From SVKR01 sp963649145 (lineage in GTDB: Bacteria > Bacillota > Clostridia > Oscillospirales > Oscillospiraceae): 27,936 nucleotides of DNA. A model generated the notes under the pieces. The model was not told the DNA's origin, did not search any database, and saw nothing but the letters and a program-made list of their open reading frames with translations. The DNA is taken from assembly GCA_963649145.1 (NCBI GenBank), contig CAVJGI010000021.1, positions 1 to 27,936 of the forward strand, in the 5' to 3' direction. The first letter of the stretch is position 1. Every line of letters begins with the position of its first letter. Positions 14,122-22,012 of the stretch are shown piece after piece. Made by a program: the position numbers and the translations under genes.

Positions 14122-15489
14122 TCAGATCGTGATGCCGCCGATAACGATGGCGACGATGAGCATCACGATGGTGACGGCGAACGCCCAGGGGATGGTCTTC
14201 TTCTGGTGCTCGCCAAGGTCCACGCCGGCGAGACCGAGCAGCAGGAACGTCGCCGGGGTCAGCGGGGACACGGGGAAGCCGGTGGTCATCTGGCCGAGGA
14301 TGGCGGCGCGGCCGACGTCCGCCGCGGCGACGCCGAAGGTCGCAGCGGTCTCGCCCAGAACGGGCAGCACGCCGAAGTAGAAGGAGTCGGGGTCAAAGAG
14401 CAGAGACGCGGGCATACCGATCACGCCGACGATGGCGGGGAAGAATTTGCCCATGGAGTGCGGGATGAGGTTCGTGAGCGCAGTCGCCATTTCGGTGATC
14501 ATACCGGTAGATTTCATGATGCCGGTGAAGCAGCCGGCGGCGAAGAGCACGGAGCACATCATCAGTGCGCTCTTGGCGTGGGCGTCCACGCGCGCCTTGG
14601 TGTCCGCCACCTTGGGATAGTTGATCATCGTGGCAAGGACATAGAAGAACATAAACACAACGGCGGGAGCGAAGCCGGAGAAGAGCAGGGACGCGATCGC
14701 CGCGATGATGAGGACGATGTTGACCCAGAAGAGCTTCGGACGAAGCAGCGCCTGCTGCTCCTCGCTGAGCTCCGCCTCCACATAGGCGTTCGCGATCTCC
14801 TGCACCGCGCCGATGCGTTTTCTTTCGCGGGCGCCGAGGAAGGCGGCGATGGCAAGCACGCAGACAAGACCGACGATGACGGCGGGCAGCACGGGCATAA
14901 AGAGCTCGTTGACGTCCATCGAAAACGCGGTGGCGGCGCGGAGCGTCGGACCGCCCCACGGCAGGATGTTCATCGTGCCGGCGGCGAGGGCGACGGTGGT
15001 CGCGAGCGTGGTGCGGCGCATCTTCATCGCGTCATAGAGCGGAACGAGCGGCGGGATGCAGATGAGGAAGGTGACAGCGCCGGACCCGTCCAGATGGACG
15101 ATCATGGCGAGGATGGCGGTGCCGATGGTGATCTTGATGGGGTTGGAGCCCATCATGCGGGTAATGCCGCGGATGATGGGGCGGAAGGTGCCGGCGTCCG
15201 TCAGGATGCCGAAGAACAGAATGGAGAAGATGAACATGACGCCGGTGGCGGCGACGGAGCCGATGCCCTTCGAGCCGGTGATGTAGCCGCCGAGGGCTTT
15301 GAAGTTGGCGCCGAAGTTCACGACGCCGGGGGCGCCCTCCGGGTCCGTTACGATGAAGAAGCAGGAGATGATGCCGGTGATGATGGGGATGATGATGAGT
15401 GCGACGGTTGGGGAGAGCTTTTTCGTCATGATCAGAACGATCATCGCGATGACGGTGACAAAGCCGAGAATGGCCAGTGCTGTGGTCAT
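14122..15489 (-). CDS. CitMHS-family carboxylate:cation transporter
   Basis: A 455-residue integral membrane protein with about eleven to twelve hydrophobic segments. Family-like motifs are HLDGSGAVTFLICIPPLVPLY, PWGGPTLRAATAFSMD and LLFDPDSFYFGVLPVL, which match the CitMHS family (metal-citrate:H+ symporters of B. subtilis CitM/CitH type). A charged cytoplasmic loop lies near residues 215-250. Start ATG 15489 has AGGAGG 8 nt upstream. It heads a three-gene operon with the AtuA proteins, and the PAS-AAA+ activator lies directly upstream on the same strand. This suggests inducible uptake of a citrate-like or other carboxylate. Substrate not determined. Confidence 0.88.
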   Translation of the reverse strand: MTTALAILGFVTVIAMIVLIMTKKLSPTVALIIIPIITGIISCFFIVTDPEGAPGVVNFGANFKALGGYITGSKGIGSVAATGVMFIFSILFFGILTDAGTFRPIIRGITRMMGSNPIKITIGTAILAMIVHLDGSGAVTFLICIPPLVPLYDAMKMRRTTLATTVALAAGTMNILPWGGPTLRAATAFSMDVNELFMPVLPAVIVGLVCVLAIAAFLGARERKRIGAVQEIANAYVEAELSEEQQALLRPKLFWVNIVLIIAAIASLLFSGFAPAVVFMFFYVLATMINYPKVADTKARVDAHAKSALMMCSVLFAAGCFTGIMKSTGMITEMATALTNLIPHSMGKFFPAIVGVIGMPASLLFDPDSFYFGVLPVLGETAATFGVAAADVGRAAILGQMTTGFPVSPLTPATFLLLGLAGVDLGEHQKKTIPWAFAVTIVMLIVAIVIGGITI

Positions 15490-15623
15490 AACAGTTTCCT
15501 CCTAATCTCTTTCTTTTTTCGGACCGCTCCCCGCAGCCCTTGCACTCAGCTTACGCGCCGCGGCTTTCCTTTTCAAGAGGTCCTGCTTGTGAATATCTGG
15601 AAGCGGAAGCGCCGCAGATCGCT

Positions 15624-15642
15624 GCGAATTTGTGCAATTCGC
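15624..15642. promoter_or_regulatory. Operator-like palindrome upstream of CitMHS operon
   Basis: Perfect inverted repeat GCGAATT-TGTGC-AATTCGC, with a further partial repeat (GCGCAATTCTGCG) immediately after. It lies about 140 bp upstream of the CitMHS start codon. Regulator unknown. Confidence 0.4.
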
Positions 15643-15665
15643 GCAATTCTGCGGCGTATTATGAC

Positions 15666-15702
15666 TTCCAAGATTCTGGAAGCCGTTTCCAATTCTCTGG
15701 AA
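15666..15702. promoter_or_regulatory. Tandem activator binding sites (TTCCA-N6-TGGAA x2)
   Basis: Two palindromes of identical geometry, TTCCA-N6-TGGAA, at 15666-15681 and 15687-15702. Their centres are exactly 21 bp apart, two helical turns. A degenerate third site (TTgtg-N6-TGGAA) is at 15587-15602. They fill the gap between the activator's stop codon and the operon it precedes, the usual place for upstream activating sequences of Fis-type activators. Confidence 0.65.
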
Positions 15703-15703
15703 G

Positions 15704-17059
15704 TCAGACTTTCTCCCCGTCCTTCAGCTTGCTGTAAAGGCTCGCGAGAGAGATGCCGAGCTCCTCCGCGGCGGCGCGCTTTCCGGCGAGATCGCTGCCG
15801 TGGAACTCCAGCGCGCGGCGGATCTCCACGCGCTCGAAGCGGCGGACGCGGTCATAGAGCGAGGTGGTGTCCCGCGCGGCAGGACCGATGTTTTCCGGCA
15901 GGTCGCCGCGCTCGATGACGCCCGTGCGGGAGAGATAGGCGGAAAACTCCAGCACGTTGCGCAGCTCGCGGATGTTGCCGGGCCAGTCGTGGCGCTGGAG
16001 CTGGGCGAGCGCGCCCTCGCTGATGGTGACGCTCCGCTTCATGCTCGCAGAGATCTCCATCAGCATCTGGCGCGCGAGCAGCGGGATGTCCTCCGCCCGC
16101 TCCCGCAGCGGCGGGATGCGGACGTGGAAGGTACTGAGACGGTAATAAAGTTCCAGACGGAAGTGCCCGTCGCGGATGGCGTGCTCCAGATCGGCGTTGC
16201 TCGCCGCGAGGATGCGGACATTGACCGGGATCTCCTCCACGCCGCCGACGGGACGGATCGTGCGCTCCTGAAGCGTGCGCAGCAGCTTCGACTGGGTCTC
16301 CTGCTTCATCTCGGAAATTTCGTCGAGCAGCAGCGTTCCTCCCTCCGCCGCCTCGAACATGCCGAGCTTTCCGCCCGCCTTCGCGCCGGGGAACGCGCCG
16401 TCCACATAGCCGAAGAGCTCGGAATCGAGCGTGTCGGGGTTGAACGTGGCGCAGTTGAGCGCGAGAAACACGCCGCCGGCGCGGGGGCTCGCGTTATGGA
16501 TTGCCTGCGCGTAGACCTCCTTGCCCGCGCCGCTCTCCGACGTGAGCAGCACCGGTGCGTCGCTGCCGGCGATGCGGCGGGCGAAGTCCTTGCAGGCCTT
16601 TGACTTCTCGCTGCGCGCCGTGATATAGTCAAAGGTGTAGCGCGAGCTCATCGCCTTCGTCACGCGGCGGAGCAGCTGGCGGCTGCGGCGCTCGGCGCTC
16701 TCGATCTTCTCACGGAAGGCGCTCGCCTCCGCCATGAAGGTCACGACGGAGAGCCCGCCGAGGATCCTGCCGTCCGCGGCGCGGATGGGGTACATATTCA
16801 CCCAGTAAATGTCCGCGCTCTCCTTGCGCGGTGCCTGAAGCACCGCCTCGCCGCTCGCGACGACGTCCGGCAGCTGAGCACCCGGCCGCAGCTCGCGCAG
16901 CCGTCTGCCGACGATCTCGCCGGGGTCGCGCCCCATTTCCAGACGCAGAAAACGCCGGTAAGCGGCGTTGCCGAACACGATCACGCCCTCCGTGTCGATG
17001 ATGAGGATCCCCTCGTTCATCGCGTTGAACACCGCGACGGCGTCCGCGGAAAATTCCAT
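15704..17059 (-). CDS. PAS - AAA+ - Fis-type HTH transcriptional activator, sigma-54-activator-like, altered GAFTGA
   Basis: A 451-residue regulator. Residues 5-110 form a PAS sensor (NEGILIIDTEGVIVFGNAAY), followed by a helical linker. Residues about 145-385 are the sigma-54-interaction AAA+ domain: Walker A-like SESGAGKE (174-181; usual GESGTGKE), Walker B LLLDEI (243-248), FRLELYYRLS and DWPGNIREL. Residues 408-448 form a Fis-type helix-turn-helix (AAAEELGISLASLYSKL). The sigma-54 contact loop reads GAFPGA (221-226), with Pro in place of the key Thr. The gene has its own sigma-A promoter and lies immediately upstream of the CitMHS-AtuA operon, its likely target. Whether it still activates sigma-54 polymerase is questionable. 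Confidence 0.88.
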   Translation of the reverse strand: MEFSADAVAVFNAMNEGILIIDTEGVIVFGNAAYRRFLRLEMGRDPGEIVGRRLRELRPGAQLPDVVASGEAVLQAPRKESADIYWVNMYPIRAADGRILGGLSVVTFMAEASAFREKIESAERRSRQLLRRVTKAMSSRYTFDYITARSEKSKACKDFARRIAGSDAPVLLTSESGAGKEVYAQAIHNASPRAGGVFLALNCATFNPDTLDSELFGYVDGAFPGAKAGGKLGMFEAAEGGTLLLDEISEMKQETQSKLLRTLQERTIRPVGGVEEIPVNVRILAASNADLEHAIRDGHFRLELYYRLSTFHVRIPPLRERAEDIPLLARQMLMEISASMKRSVTISEGALAQLQRHDWPGNIRELRNVLEFSAYLSRTGVIERGDLPENIGPAARDTTSLYDRVRRFERVEIRRALEFHGSDLAGKRAAAEELGISLASLYSKLKDGEKV

Positions 17060-17093
17060 CTATGCCCCACACCCTTTCTCGTTTCACAGCCAA

Positions 17094-17122
17094 AGTATAG
17101 CGCGTCTTCCACAAAAAGGCAA
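17094..17122 (-). promoter_or_regulatory. Sigma-A promoter of the PAS-AAA+ activator
   Basis: TTGCCT (17122-17117), 17 bp, TATACT (17099-17094) on the - strand, about 35 bp before the start codon. The RBS of the gene is weak (AAAGGGTGTGGGG). Confidence 0.6.
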
Positions 17123-17153
17123 CGTTTTTTGGCGGATAATGTAGTAAAAGCAC

Positions 17154-17182
17154 AAAAAGGACCGGTCCCGATGGGACCGGTC
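17154..17182 (-). terminator. Terminator of the PQ-loop gene
   Basis: Perfect 10-bp stem GACCGGTCCC / GGGACCGGTC (17160-17169 and 17173-17182) with a 3-nt loop; on the - strand it is followed by CTTTTT. Confidence 0.85.
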
Positions 17183-17193
17183 TTTCGCTTCCT

Positions 17194-17484
17194 TTATTTA
17201 TCTTCCAGTTCGCTCTCGCGGTCGTGGCGGCGGTTGACGAAGTAGACGACGAGATTGATGGAGACGATGGCGAGGTTGAAGAGGTAGACGAGCAGAACGT
17301 AGCTGATCTGACCCGTGATGAGCTTGGCGATGATGCCGGCGAGGTAGCCCGTGATGATGAGCAGGATGAACTGTAAGCTCATGCTCTTCGCCGTCTTCGC
17401 GCGGATGTTGCGGATGACGGAGATGGGCCACGATGCGCCGAAGCACACCAGCATTGACGTTTCTAAAACCTCTGCGACTTCCAT
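17194..17484 (-). CDS. Small PQ-loop (SemiSWEET-like) membrane protein
   Basis: A 96-residue protein with three hydrophobic segments (about 5-20, 36-56, 60-84). The signature-like stretch SWPISVIRNIRAKTAKSMSLQF has the Pro in helix 1 and the K-S-MS ahead of helix 2 that mark PQ-loop/SWEET repeats. A single three-helix unit would have to dimerise, as bacterial SemiSWEET sugar transporters do. The tail (RRHDRESELEDK) is charged. Its promoter overlaps the promoter of the divergent LysR gene, so it is the likely LysR target. Substrate unknown. Confidence 0.65.
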   Translation of the reverse strand: MEVAEVLETSMLVCFGASWPISVIRNIRAKTAKSMSLQFILLIITGYLAGIIAKLITGQISYVLLVYLFNLAIVSINLVVYFVNRRHDRESELEDK

Positions 17485-17521
17485 AAGAAAAGATCCCCCT
17501 GTAATTTCTGATTGCTAAGCC

Positions 17522-17559
17522 ATTATAGCCTTGACAACTCATATAGTCCAATATATAAT
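17522..17559. promoter_or_regulatory. Overlapping divergent promoters (PQ-loop gene / lysR)
   Basis: On the + strand, TTGACA (17531-17536), 17 bp, TATAAT (17554-17559), a perfect consensus for lysR. On the - strand, TTGGAC (17551-17546), 18 bp, TATAAT (17527-17522) for the PQ-loop gene. The - strand -35 lies inside the + strand spacer, so polymerases would exclude each other and a single LysR site could control both. Confidence 0.75.
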
Positions 17560-17616
17560 TTAAGCTACGAACATAACCTTTGCGTTATCAAAACTGACAG
17601 AGAGAAGGTTTCCGCG

Positions 17617-18519
17617 ATGGAATTGACGCAGCTCCGCTATTTTCTGGAGGTCGCCTCCACCCAGCATATGACCGCGAGCGCCGAGAAGCTCCACATCGCC
17701 CAGCCGGCGCTCAGCCAAGCCATCCACCGGCTGGAGGCGAGCCTCGGCGTCCCGCTGTTTTCGCGGCGTGGGCGCAATATCGTCCTCACCGAATACGGCA
17801 AGTATCTCCGCAGCCACGCCGAGCCGATCGTCGAGGCGCTCGACATGCTGCCGGAAAAGCTCCAGACCATGGCGCATTTGCAGGACGAGACGATCCACGT
17901 CAACGTCCTCGCCGCCTCCCTGCTCGTCACGAACGCGATCATCGAGTATAAGCGCAGCCACAGCGCGCTGAACTTCCAGCTGCTGCAAAACTCCCAGAGC
18001 GACGTTTACGACGTCGAGATCTCGACGAAAATGTTCTGCCCGGCGGACGCGCTGCAAAGCCCGATGCAGTTCGTCTGCACGGAGAAGATCTTCCTCGCCG
18101 TGCCCGCGCAGGCGGGACGCTATCAGTACAGCGACTCTATCACGCTCCGCGAGGTCGAAAACGAGGGGTTCATCTCCCTCATGGGCTACCGCCAGCTCGG
18201 TCATATTTTCCAGCTGCTCTGCCAGCGCGTCGGCTTTCAGCCGCGCATCGTCTTCGAGAGCGACAGTCCCGCCGCGGTGCAGAATATGATCGGCGCGAAC
18301 CTCGGCATCGGCTTCTGGCCGGAGTTTTCGTGGGGCCACCCGGACCCGGAGAAGGTCCGCCTGCTGGAGCTGCGCGACCCGCCGTGCAGCCGCGAGCTCA
18401 TTATGACGTGCAACCGCAACAAGACCGATAACTCCGTCGTGGAGGACTTTTTCCGCTTCCTGACGGACTACTGCCAGCGCGAAAAATCCGCCGCCGCGCG
18501 CGTCGGAGGCGGCGCATGA
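17617..18519 (+). CDS. LysR-family transcriptional regulator
   Basis: A 300-residue LTTR. Residues 1-60 form the winged helix-turn-helix (MELTQLRYFLEVASTQHMTASAEKL, then AQPALSQAIHRLEASLGVPLFSR). The effector domain spans about 90-290 with GANLGIGFWPEF near residue 230. ATG 17617 is chosen because GAAGG lies about 8 nt upstream and the HTH starts at once; longer in-frame extensions run into the promoter. It is divergent from the PQ-loop gene and overlaps the downstream DUF523 gene by 4 bp. Ligand unknown. Confidence 0.92.
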   Translation: MELTQLRYFLEVASTQHMTASAEKLHIAQPALSQAIHRLEASLGVPLFSRRGRNIVLTEYGKYLRSHAEPIVEALDMLPEKLQTMAHLQDETIHVNVLAASLLVTNAIIEYKRSHSALNFQLLQNSQSDVYDVEISTKMFCPADALQSPMQFVCTEKIFLAVPAQAGRYQYSDSITLREVENEGFISLMGYRQLGHIFQLLCQRVGFQPRIVFESDSPAAVQNMIGANLGIGFWPEFSWGHPDPEKVRLLELRDPPCSRELIMTCNRNKTDNSVVEDFFRFLTDYCQREKSAAARVGGGA

Positions 18520-18965
18520 GCGCCGGGAAGCCCGCGCTGCTCGTCTCCGCCTGCCTGCTCGGACTGCGCTGCCGCTATGACGGCGCGTCCCGCCCGCTCC
18601 CGGCGGAAACGCTCGCGGCGCTGAACGCGCGCTGGGCGCTCGTGCCCGTCTGTCCGGAACAGCTCGGCGGGCTCGCCACGCCGCGCGAGAGCGCGGAGCG
18701 TCGGGACGGCGGCGTGTTCACCGCGTCCGGCGCGGACGTCACGGCGCAGTACCGCCGCGGCGCGGAGCAGGCGGCGGAGCTCGCCCGCTTCTTCGGCTGC
18801 CGCGCCGCGCTCCTGAAAGCACGCAGCCCCTCCTGCGGCGTCGGCGCCATCTACGACGGCAGCTTCACCCGCCGCCTGACCCCAGCCGACGGCACCGCCG
18901 CCGAAGCCCTCCGCCGGGAGGGAGTGCAGCTTTGGACCGAGGAGGATGTGGGGGAGCTGGTGTGA
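18516..18965 (+). CDS. DUF523 family protein
   Basis: A 149-residue protein with the DUF523 layout: VSACLLGLRCRYDG near the N-terminus, PVCPEQLGGLATPR (about 45-58) and LKARSPSCGVGAIYDG (about 103-118). Its conserved Cys residues (C13, C19, C47 and the SPSCG Cys) suggest a metal or thiol site. The biochemical role of DUF523 is not established. Its ATG overlaps the LysR stop (ATGA), so it is translationally coupled to the regulator. It is the last high-GC native gene before the AT-richer island. Confidence 0.88.
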   Translation: MSAGKPALLVSACLLGLRCRYDGASRPLPAETLAALNARWALVPVCPEQLGGLATPRESAERRDGGVFTASGADVTAQYRRGAEQAAELARFFGCRAALLKARSPSCGVGAIYDGSFTRRLTPADGTAAEALRREGVQLWTEEDVGELV

Positions 18966-19335
18966 ATTTGATTAAGACATAAAAACCGTCACCCCTATTT
19001 TCATGGAACGGTGTTTTTAGAACACTGCATTGATGAATTTGTTAGCTTGAATACTGGTTTCCTTCAGCCCACAGCACTATCACCGTATTGCAACAAACCA
19101 CAACACGGTATATATGACTAAAAGCAAATTAACAGATTTCCGCAGAACGCTTCAATTCACAAAGCTCTATCGTCCGATGGCGTTTTGTGAGCTTGCTTCA
19201 TTTCAGCGGGGTTCTACACTATGGCTGAAATATTTAACGCCTGACCCGTCGAGACCATTTCCCCTCCGCCGACGATTAGGTCCTGTGACGTTAAAAAAGA
19301 ACGCCCCGTGGGAGGGATTCCAATAAGACAGTAAA
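18966..19335. other. AT-richer intergenic stretch, no convincing gene
   Basis: About 370 bp of lower-GC DNA that begins directly after the DUF523 stop. A weak AAAACCGT/ACGGTGTTTT stem lies near 18980-19017. A 70-codon + frame (19114-19326) has no RBS and an unremarkable composition, so it is not called. The stretch looks like the left flank of the island carrying the restriction-modification gene. Confidence 0.5.
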
Positions 19336-19375
19336 TAACCGAGGGATGACCATGGGCCATCCCTCGGTTATTTTT
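19336..19375. terminator. Bidirectional terminator downstream of the restriction-modification gene
   Basis: Perfect 13-bp stem TAACCGAGGGATG / CATCCCTCGGTTA (19336-19348 and 19358-19370), followed by T5 on the + strand; on the - strand the stem is followed by TTAC, a weaker tract. Confidence 0.7.
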
Positions 19376-19407
19376 GAAGAACCTCAATAGAATACAATCA
19401 ATTAGCT

Positions 19408-21810
19408 TTAGTATCTTCTTTCGGAAATACTTTGTACATACTCTATATTCAATACATGGCTCATTAGCTTGTGAATGTATTCTGTATCTAGCTCGTCATT
19501 ATCGTTGAGGGGAAGTAATATCTCAATATTTTTCAAACGGGTTTTAGTAAGTGACAGATTATAACTATAATCTGTCACTGCCTGAGAAACTGTAGTTTTC
19601 AGATAGAGTGCAACTTCTGGAGAGAAATCTTTAATTCTATCTTTTCGGGGTTTGAGAACCCAAATGTTCTGTCCCGAAGCGAAATTGTGATGCTGATAAA
19701 AAGTTGCACCTGTACTTCCGTCCAAAGCAAGAGTTAATACGCACCCATCGTTAATGCAGCTCGAATCATATTCGATGTAATCAGAAATGCCATTATTCGT
19801 TGCCTTGCGACCTACAAAAGGAATAGCATTGGGATTCATAACAGAGGCGACTTGAACCTGAATTTTGTCTTTTTGCTTGGTGGGAAGAATGGTGAAATAG
19901 TCAGTAAGCATAACCTTACGCAACTTTTTATCAGGAATATTTCTTACTTCTGGCTTGGATGGTGTAACCAAGTACCTATTCTGCATCAAATATGCAACAT
20001 AATCGTTAACAGAAGTTTGCAGTTCATTAACACCAAAAGAGTAGTTGTTTTCTTTATGAAGTGTGTAAACCCATTGATCGGAGGCAGAAACTACTTTGTT
20101 GAAAGAGAAAGATGTTTCCTTTCGTCCGAAATAGGCATCTAACAGTTCATCCTGTTTGGCATCGGAGATTGCAGTTGGGGTTCTGACTTTTTGTTGCTTA
20201 ATCAGTTTATAACCATCATCATAAGTTGCAAACCAAGTTTCTCCACTGTGTTCACAGCCCGTTTGGAAGACCAACACAATTGTTTCTGTTCCTTTTGGAT
20301 AGAAAAGCTGTCCTGGCATTTGAATAGAAGCGAGTAACTTGTTTTTTTGAAGAATTCTCTCTTTAATGGTGTCAATGCCAGTGTGCTTTTTCGTTCTTGA
20401 AGATACAGCATTCACAGGAACAACTGCAACACCAATGGAATCAGGAAGAAGGCAGTCCAACATCATGTCAACAAAGCCAATCTCAGGATAAACTTCATCA
20501 GAGTAAGGGGGATTGATAAAACCAACATTACATTCTTGGGATTTCAGTTCATCCTTTATGCTGAAACAATCATTGTTGTAAATATGGGAACGACCATCCT
20601 TGTTGAGGAACATATTTAGTGCAACGATCGTGTAGATGCTGGGATCTTTTTCTACACCAAACAAGTTGTTCTTTCTGAAAGTTTCTTTTTCGGTAAAGGT
20701 ATACTTTTCGCTTAGGGAAATATGTTTCCATGCAGAAGTTAAGAAGCCGCCTGTTCCTGCGCAAGGGTCGAGGATCTTGGATTTGTTGGAGACTTCAGCA
20801 ATTCGTGTAAAAAGTTTTGTTATGTGAGAAGGAGTTAATACAATGCCAAGATCCGAACCACCAGAAGTCGAATAAGACAAGAACACATTGAAGAAAATTG
20901 AAATAAGGTCGAGTTCGCTGTTTTTGTAATAGTCATACAATGTGCTGTCAACATCGCTTATCAGTTGAAGAAGTGTACCATTAGGAAACTCTAACTTTGC
21001 TCCTTCTTTTTCTGCACGAGCCAAACCTTCGATTGCAGGCTTTAATTCGTCTCGAATAATCTGAATATTCTGCAATCCGGAGTTCTTGATTTTTCTCTCT
21101 ATTGTTTGATACAAAAAAGTTGATAAGTCTGCATTGTTGTTATACGCAGAATATGCCATCTTAAATGCAGGATCTTCAAGTGCATACAGAATAGAGCCCA
21201 CGACGTACAGTCGCTTATTTTCAATTACACCGAGGTAGTCTCTCAAGAATTCATTGATTTCCTTTGCTTTTAGAGTGAGTGTTTTGAATTCTTCAATAGA
21301 ACGAATATTTTTATCTTGTTTCTTTACAGCATCTCTGTATTCATCGATTTTCTGAATTTTGCGAATATTCAGATTGGAAAAAGTTTCTGCCCCCTTTTTC
21401 CACATATAGTTATCAATTTGAAGTTCTTCTATGACGCTACCAGAAATTCCGACAGCAATAACATCAAATGTATCTTTTAAGAAGGATGCGTACCATAGAG
21501 CACCATTTACAGCATAATCAGCTATTTTTTCATCAATCTTTTCATAAAGGTGGAACTTCGGATCACGCTTGTCTTCGACAACGATTACAATATTGTACTT
21601 CTCATCAAAGATTATAAATTCGGGATAACCGGGGTTTTCAGTTTTTCTTTTTGATGCTTTAGAAAGAAGATCATCAATAATCTTATTTTCGGATCTGTTG
21701 GCCCACACAAAAACATCTTTCTTAAGAGATTTGAAGTTACCATCAATATAACCATTTGTACGAAGCATATTTACAACAAGCGAGTCAGTAACCTTTTCTC
21801 TTTTTGCCAC
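19408..21810 (-). CDS. Single-chain restriction-modification enzyme (N6-adenine methylase with nuclease-like and specificity regions)
   Basis: An 800-residue protein. Residues about 60-85 (PEFIIFDEKYNIVIVVEDKRD) carry a PD-(D/E)XK-like core: E64, then E79-D80-K81. Residues about 310-560 are an N6-adenine methyltransferase with motif I DPCAGTGGF (about 345) and motif IV NPPY (about 432). The C-terminal 200 residues resemble a type I/BcgI target-recognition domain (IPFVGRKATNNGISDYIEY, FASGQNIWVLKPR). I infer a type IIG/IIB-like enzyme that methylates and cuts, without separate R or S genes nearby. GTG 21810 is preferred (AAAGGAGA 7-8 nt upstream) over an ATG six codons earlier that overlaps that RBS. 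AT-rich codon use unlike its neighbours indicates horizontal transfer. Confidence 0.85.
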   Translation of the reverse strand: MAKREKVTDSLVVNMLRTNGYIDGNFKSLKKDVFVWANRSENKIIDDLLSKASKRKTENPGYPEFIIFDEKYNIVIVVEDKRDPKFHLYEKIDEKIADYAVNGALWYASFLKDTFDVIAVGISGSVIEELQIDNYMWKKGAETFSNLNIRKIQKIDEYRDAVKKQDKNIRSIEEFKTLTLKAKEINEFLRDYLGVIENKRLYVVGSILYALEDPAFKMAYSAYNNNADLSTFLYQTIERKIKNSGLQNIQIIRDELKPAIEGLARAEKEGAKLEFPNGTLLQLISDVDSTLYDYYKNSELDLISIFFNVFLSYSTSGGSDLGIVLTPSHITKLFTRIAEVSNKSKILDPCAGTGGFLTSAWKHISLSEKYTFTEKETFRKNNLFGVEKDPSIYTIVALNMFLNKDGRSHIYNNDCFSIKDELKSQECNVGFINPPYSDEVYPEIGFVDMMLDCLLPDSIGVAVVPVNAVSSRTKKHTGIDTIKERILQKNKLLASIQMPGQLFYPKGTETIVLVFQTGCEHSGETWFATYDDGYKLIKQQKVRTPTAISDAKQDELLDAYFGRKETSFSFNKVVSASDQWVYTLHKENNYSFGVNELQTSVNDYVAYLMQNRYLVTPSKPEVRNIPDKKLRKVMLTDYFTILPTKQKDKIQVQVASVMNPNAIPFVGRKATNNGISDYIEYDSSCINDGCVLTLALDGSTGATFYQHHNFASGQNIWVLKPRKDRIKDFSPEVALYLKTTVSQAVTDYSYNLSLTKTRLKNIEILLPLNDNDELDTEYIHKLMSHVLNIEYVQSISERRY

Positions 21811-21827
21811 AGAAATCTCTCCTTTCA

Positions 21828-21849
21828 TTTTCTCGTTTTTTTGAGAAAA
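21828..21849. promoter_or_regulatory. Inverted repeat at the restriction-modification gene leader
   Basis: TTTTCTC / GAGAAAA arms (21828-21834 and 21843-21849) around an 8-nt T-rich spacer, directly upstream of the RBS. A TATAAT-like -10 follows at about 21850-21855 on the - strand without a good -35. It could be an operator for delayed expression, or a simple hairpin. Confidence 0.35.
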
Positions 21850-21961
21850 TTATAACATGAATAGTTTGTTTTGTATAGTCTTTCAGGTGAATTTTTTATT
21901 ACGGCAATATATTTGGAGCAAGATTCTACTATGGGTCCAAATTTTGCAACCGCTCATTTTG

Positions 21962-21998
21962 TCCCTATGGGAACTTGTTGGGGAGTGCCTTCCCCAAC
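21962..21998. other. Pair of adjacent stem-loops, transfer-origin-like
   Basis: TCCC-TAT-GGGA (about 21962-21971) followed by the perfect 8-bp inverted repeat GTTGGGGA / TCCCCAAC (21977-21984 and 21991-21998; loop GTGCCT). There is no coding sequence around it. The arrangement resembles stem-loops near nic sites of mobilisable elements, but no relaxase gene is in the window, so this is tentative. Confidence 0.3.
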
Positions 21999-22012
21999 CC
22001 CTGCGTATATGT

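Noticed and set aside
15521..15541. Possible -24/-12 sigma-54 promoter on the - strand (GG at 15539-15538, GC at 15527-15526)
   Set aside because: Only the GG-N10-GC spacing fits; flanking bases (AGGGCTG ... GAGCGG) differ from TGGCACG ... TTGCA. A sigma-A-like TTGAAA-17-TAAGCT nearby is also too weak to call.
14044..15918. Long + strand frame rich in Asp, Gly, His and Glu
   Set aside because: Antisense shadow of the CitMHS gene; low-complexity composition is typical of reverse translation of a membrane protein.
19114..19326. 70-codon + strand ORF left of the restriction-modification gene
   Set aside because: No RBS, no recognisable motif, and codon use is unlike either neighbour; treated as intergenic.
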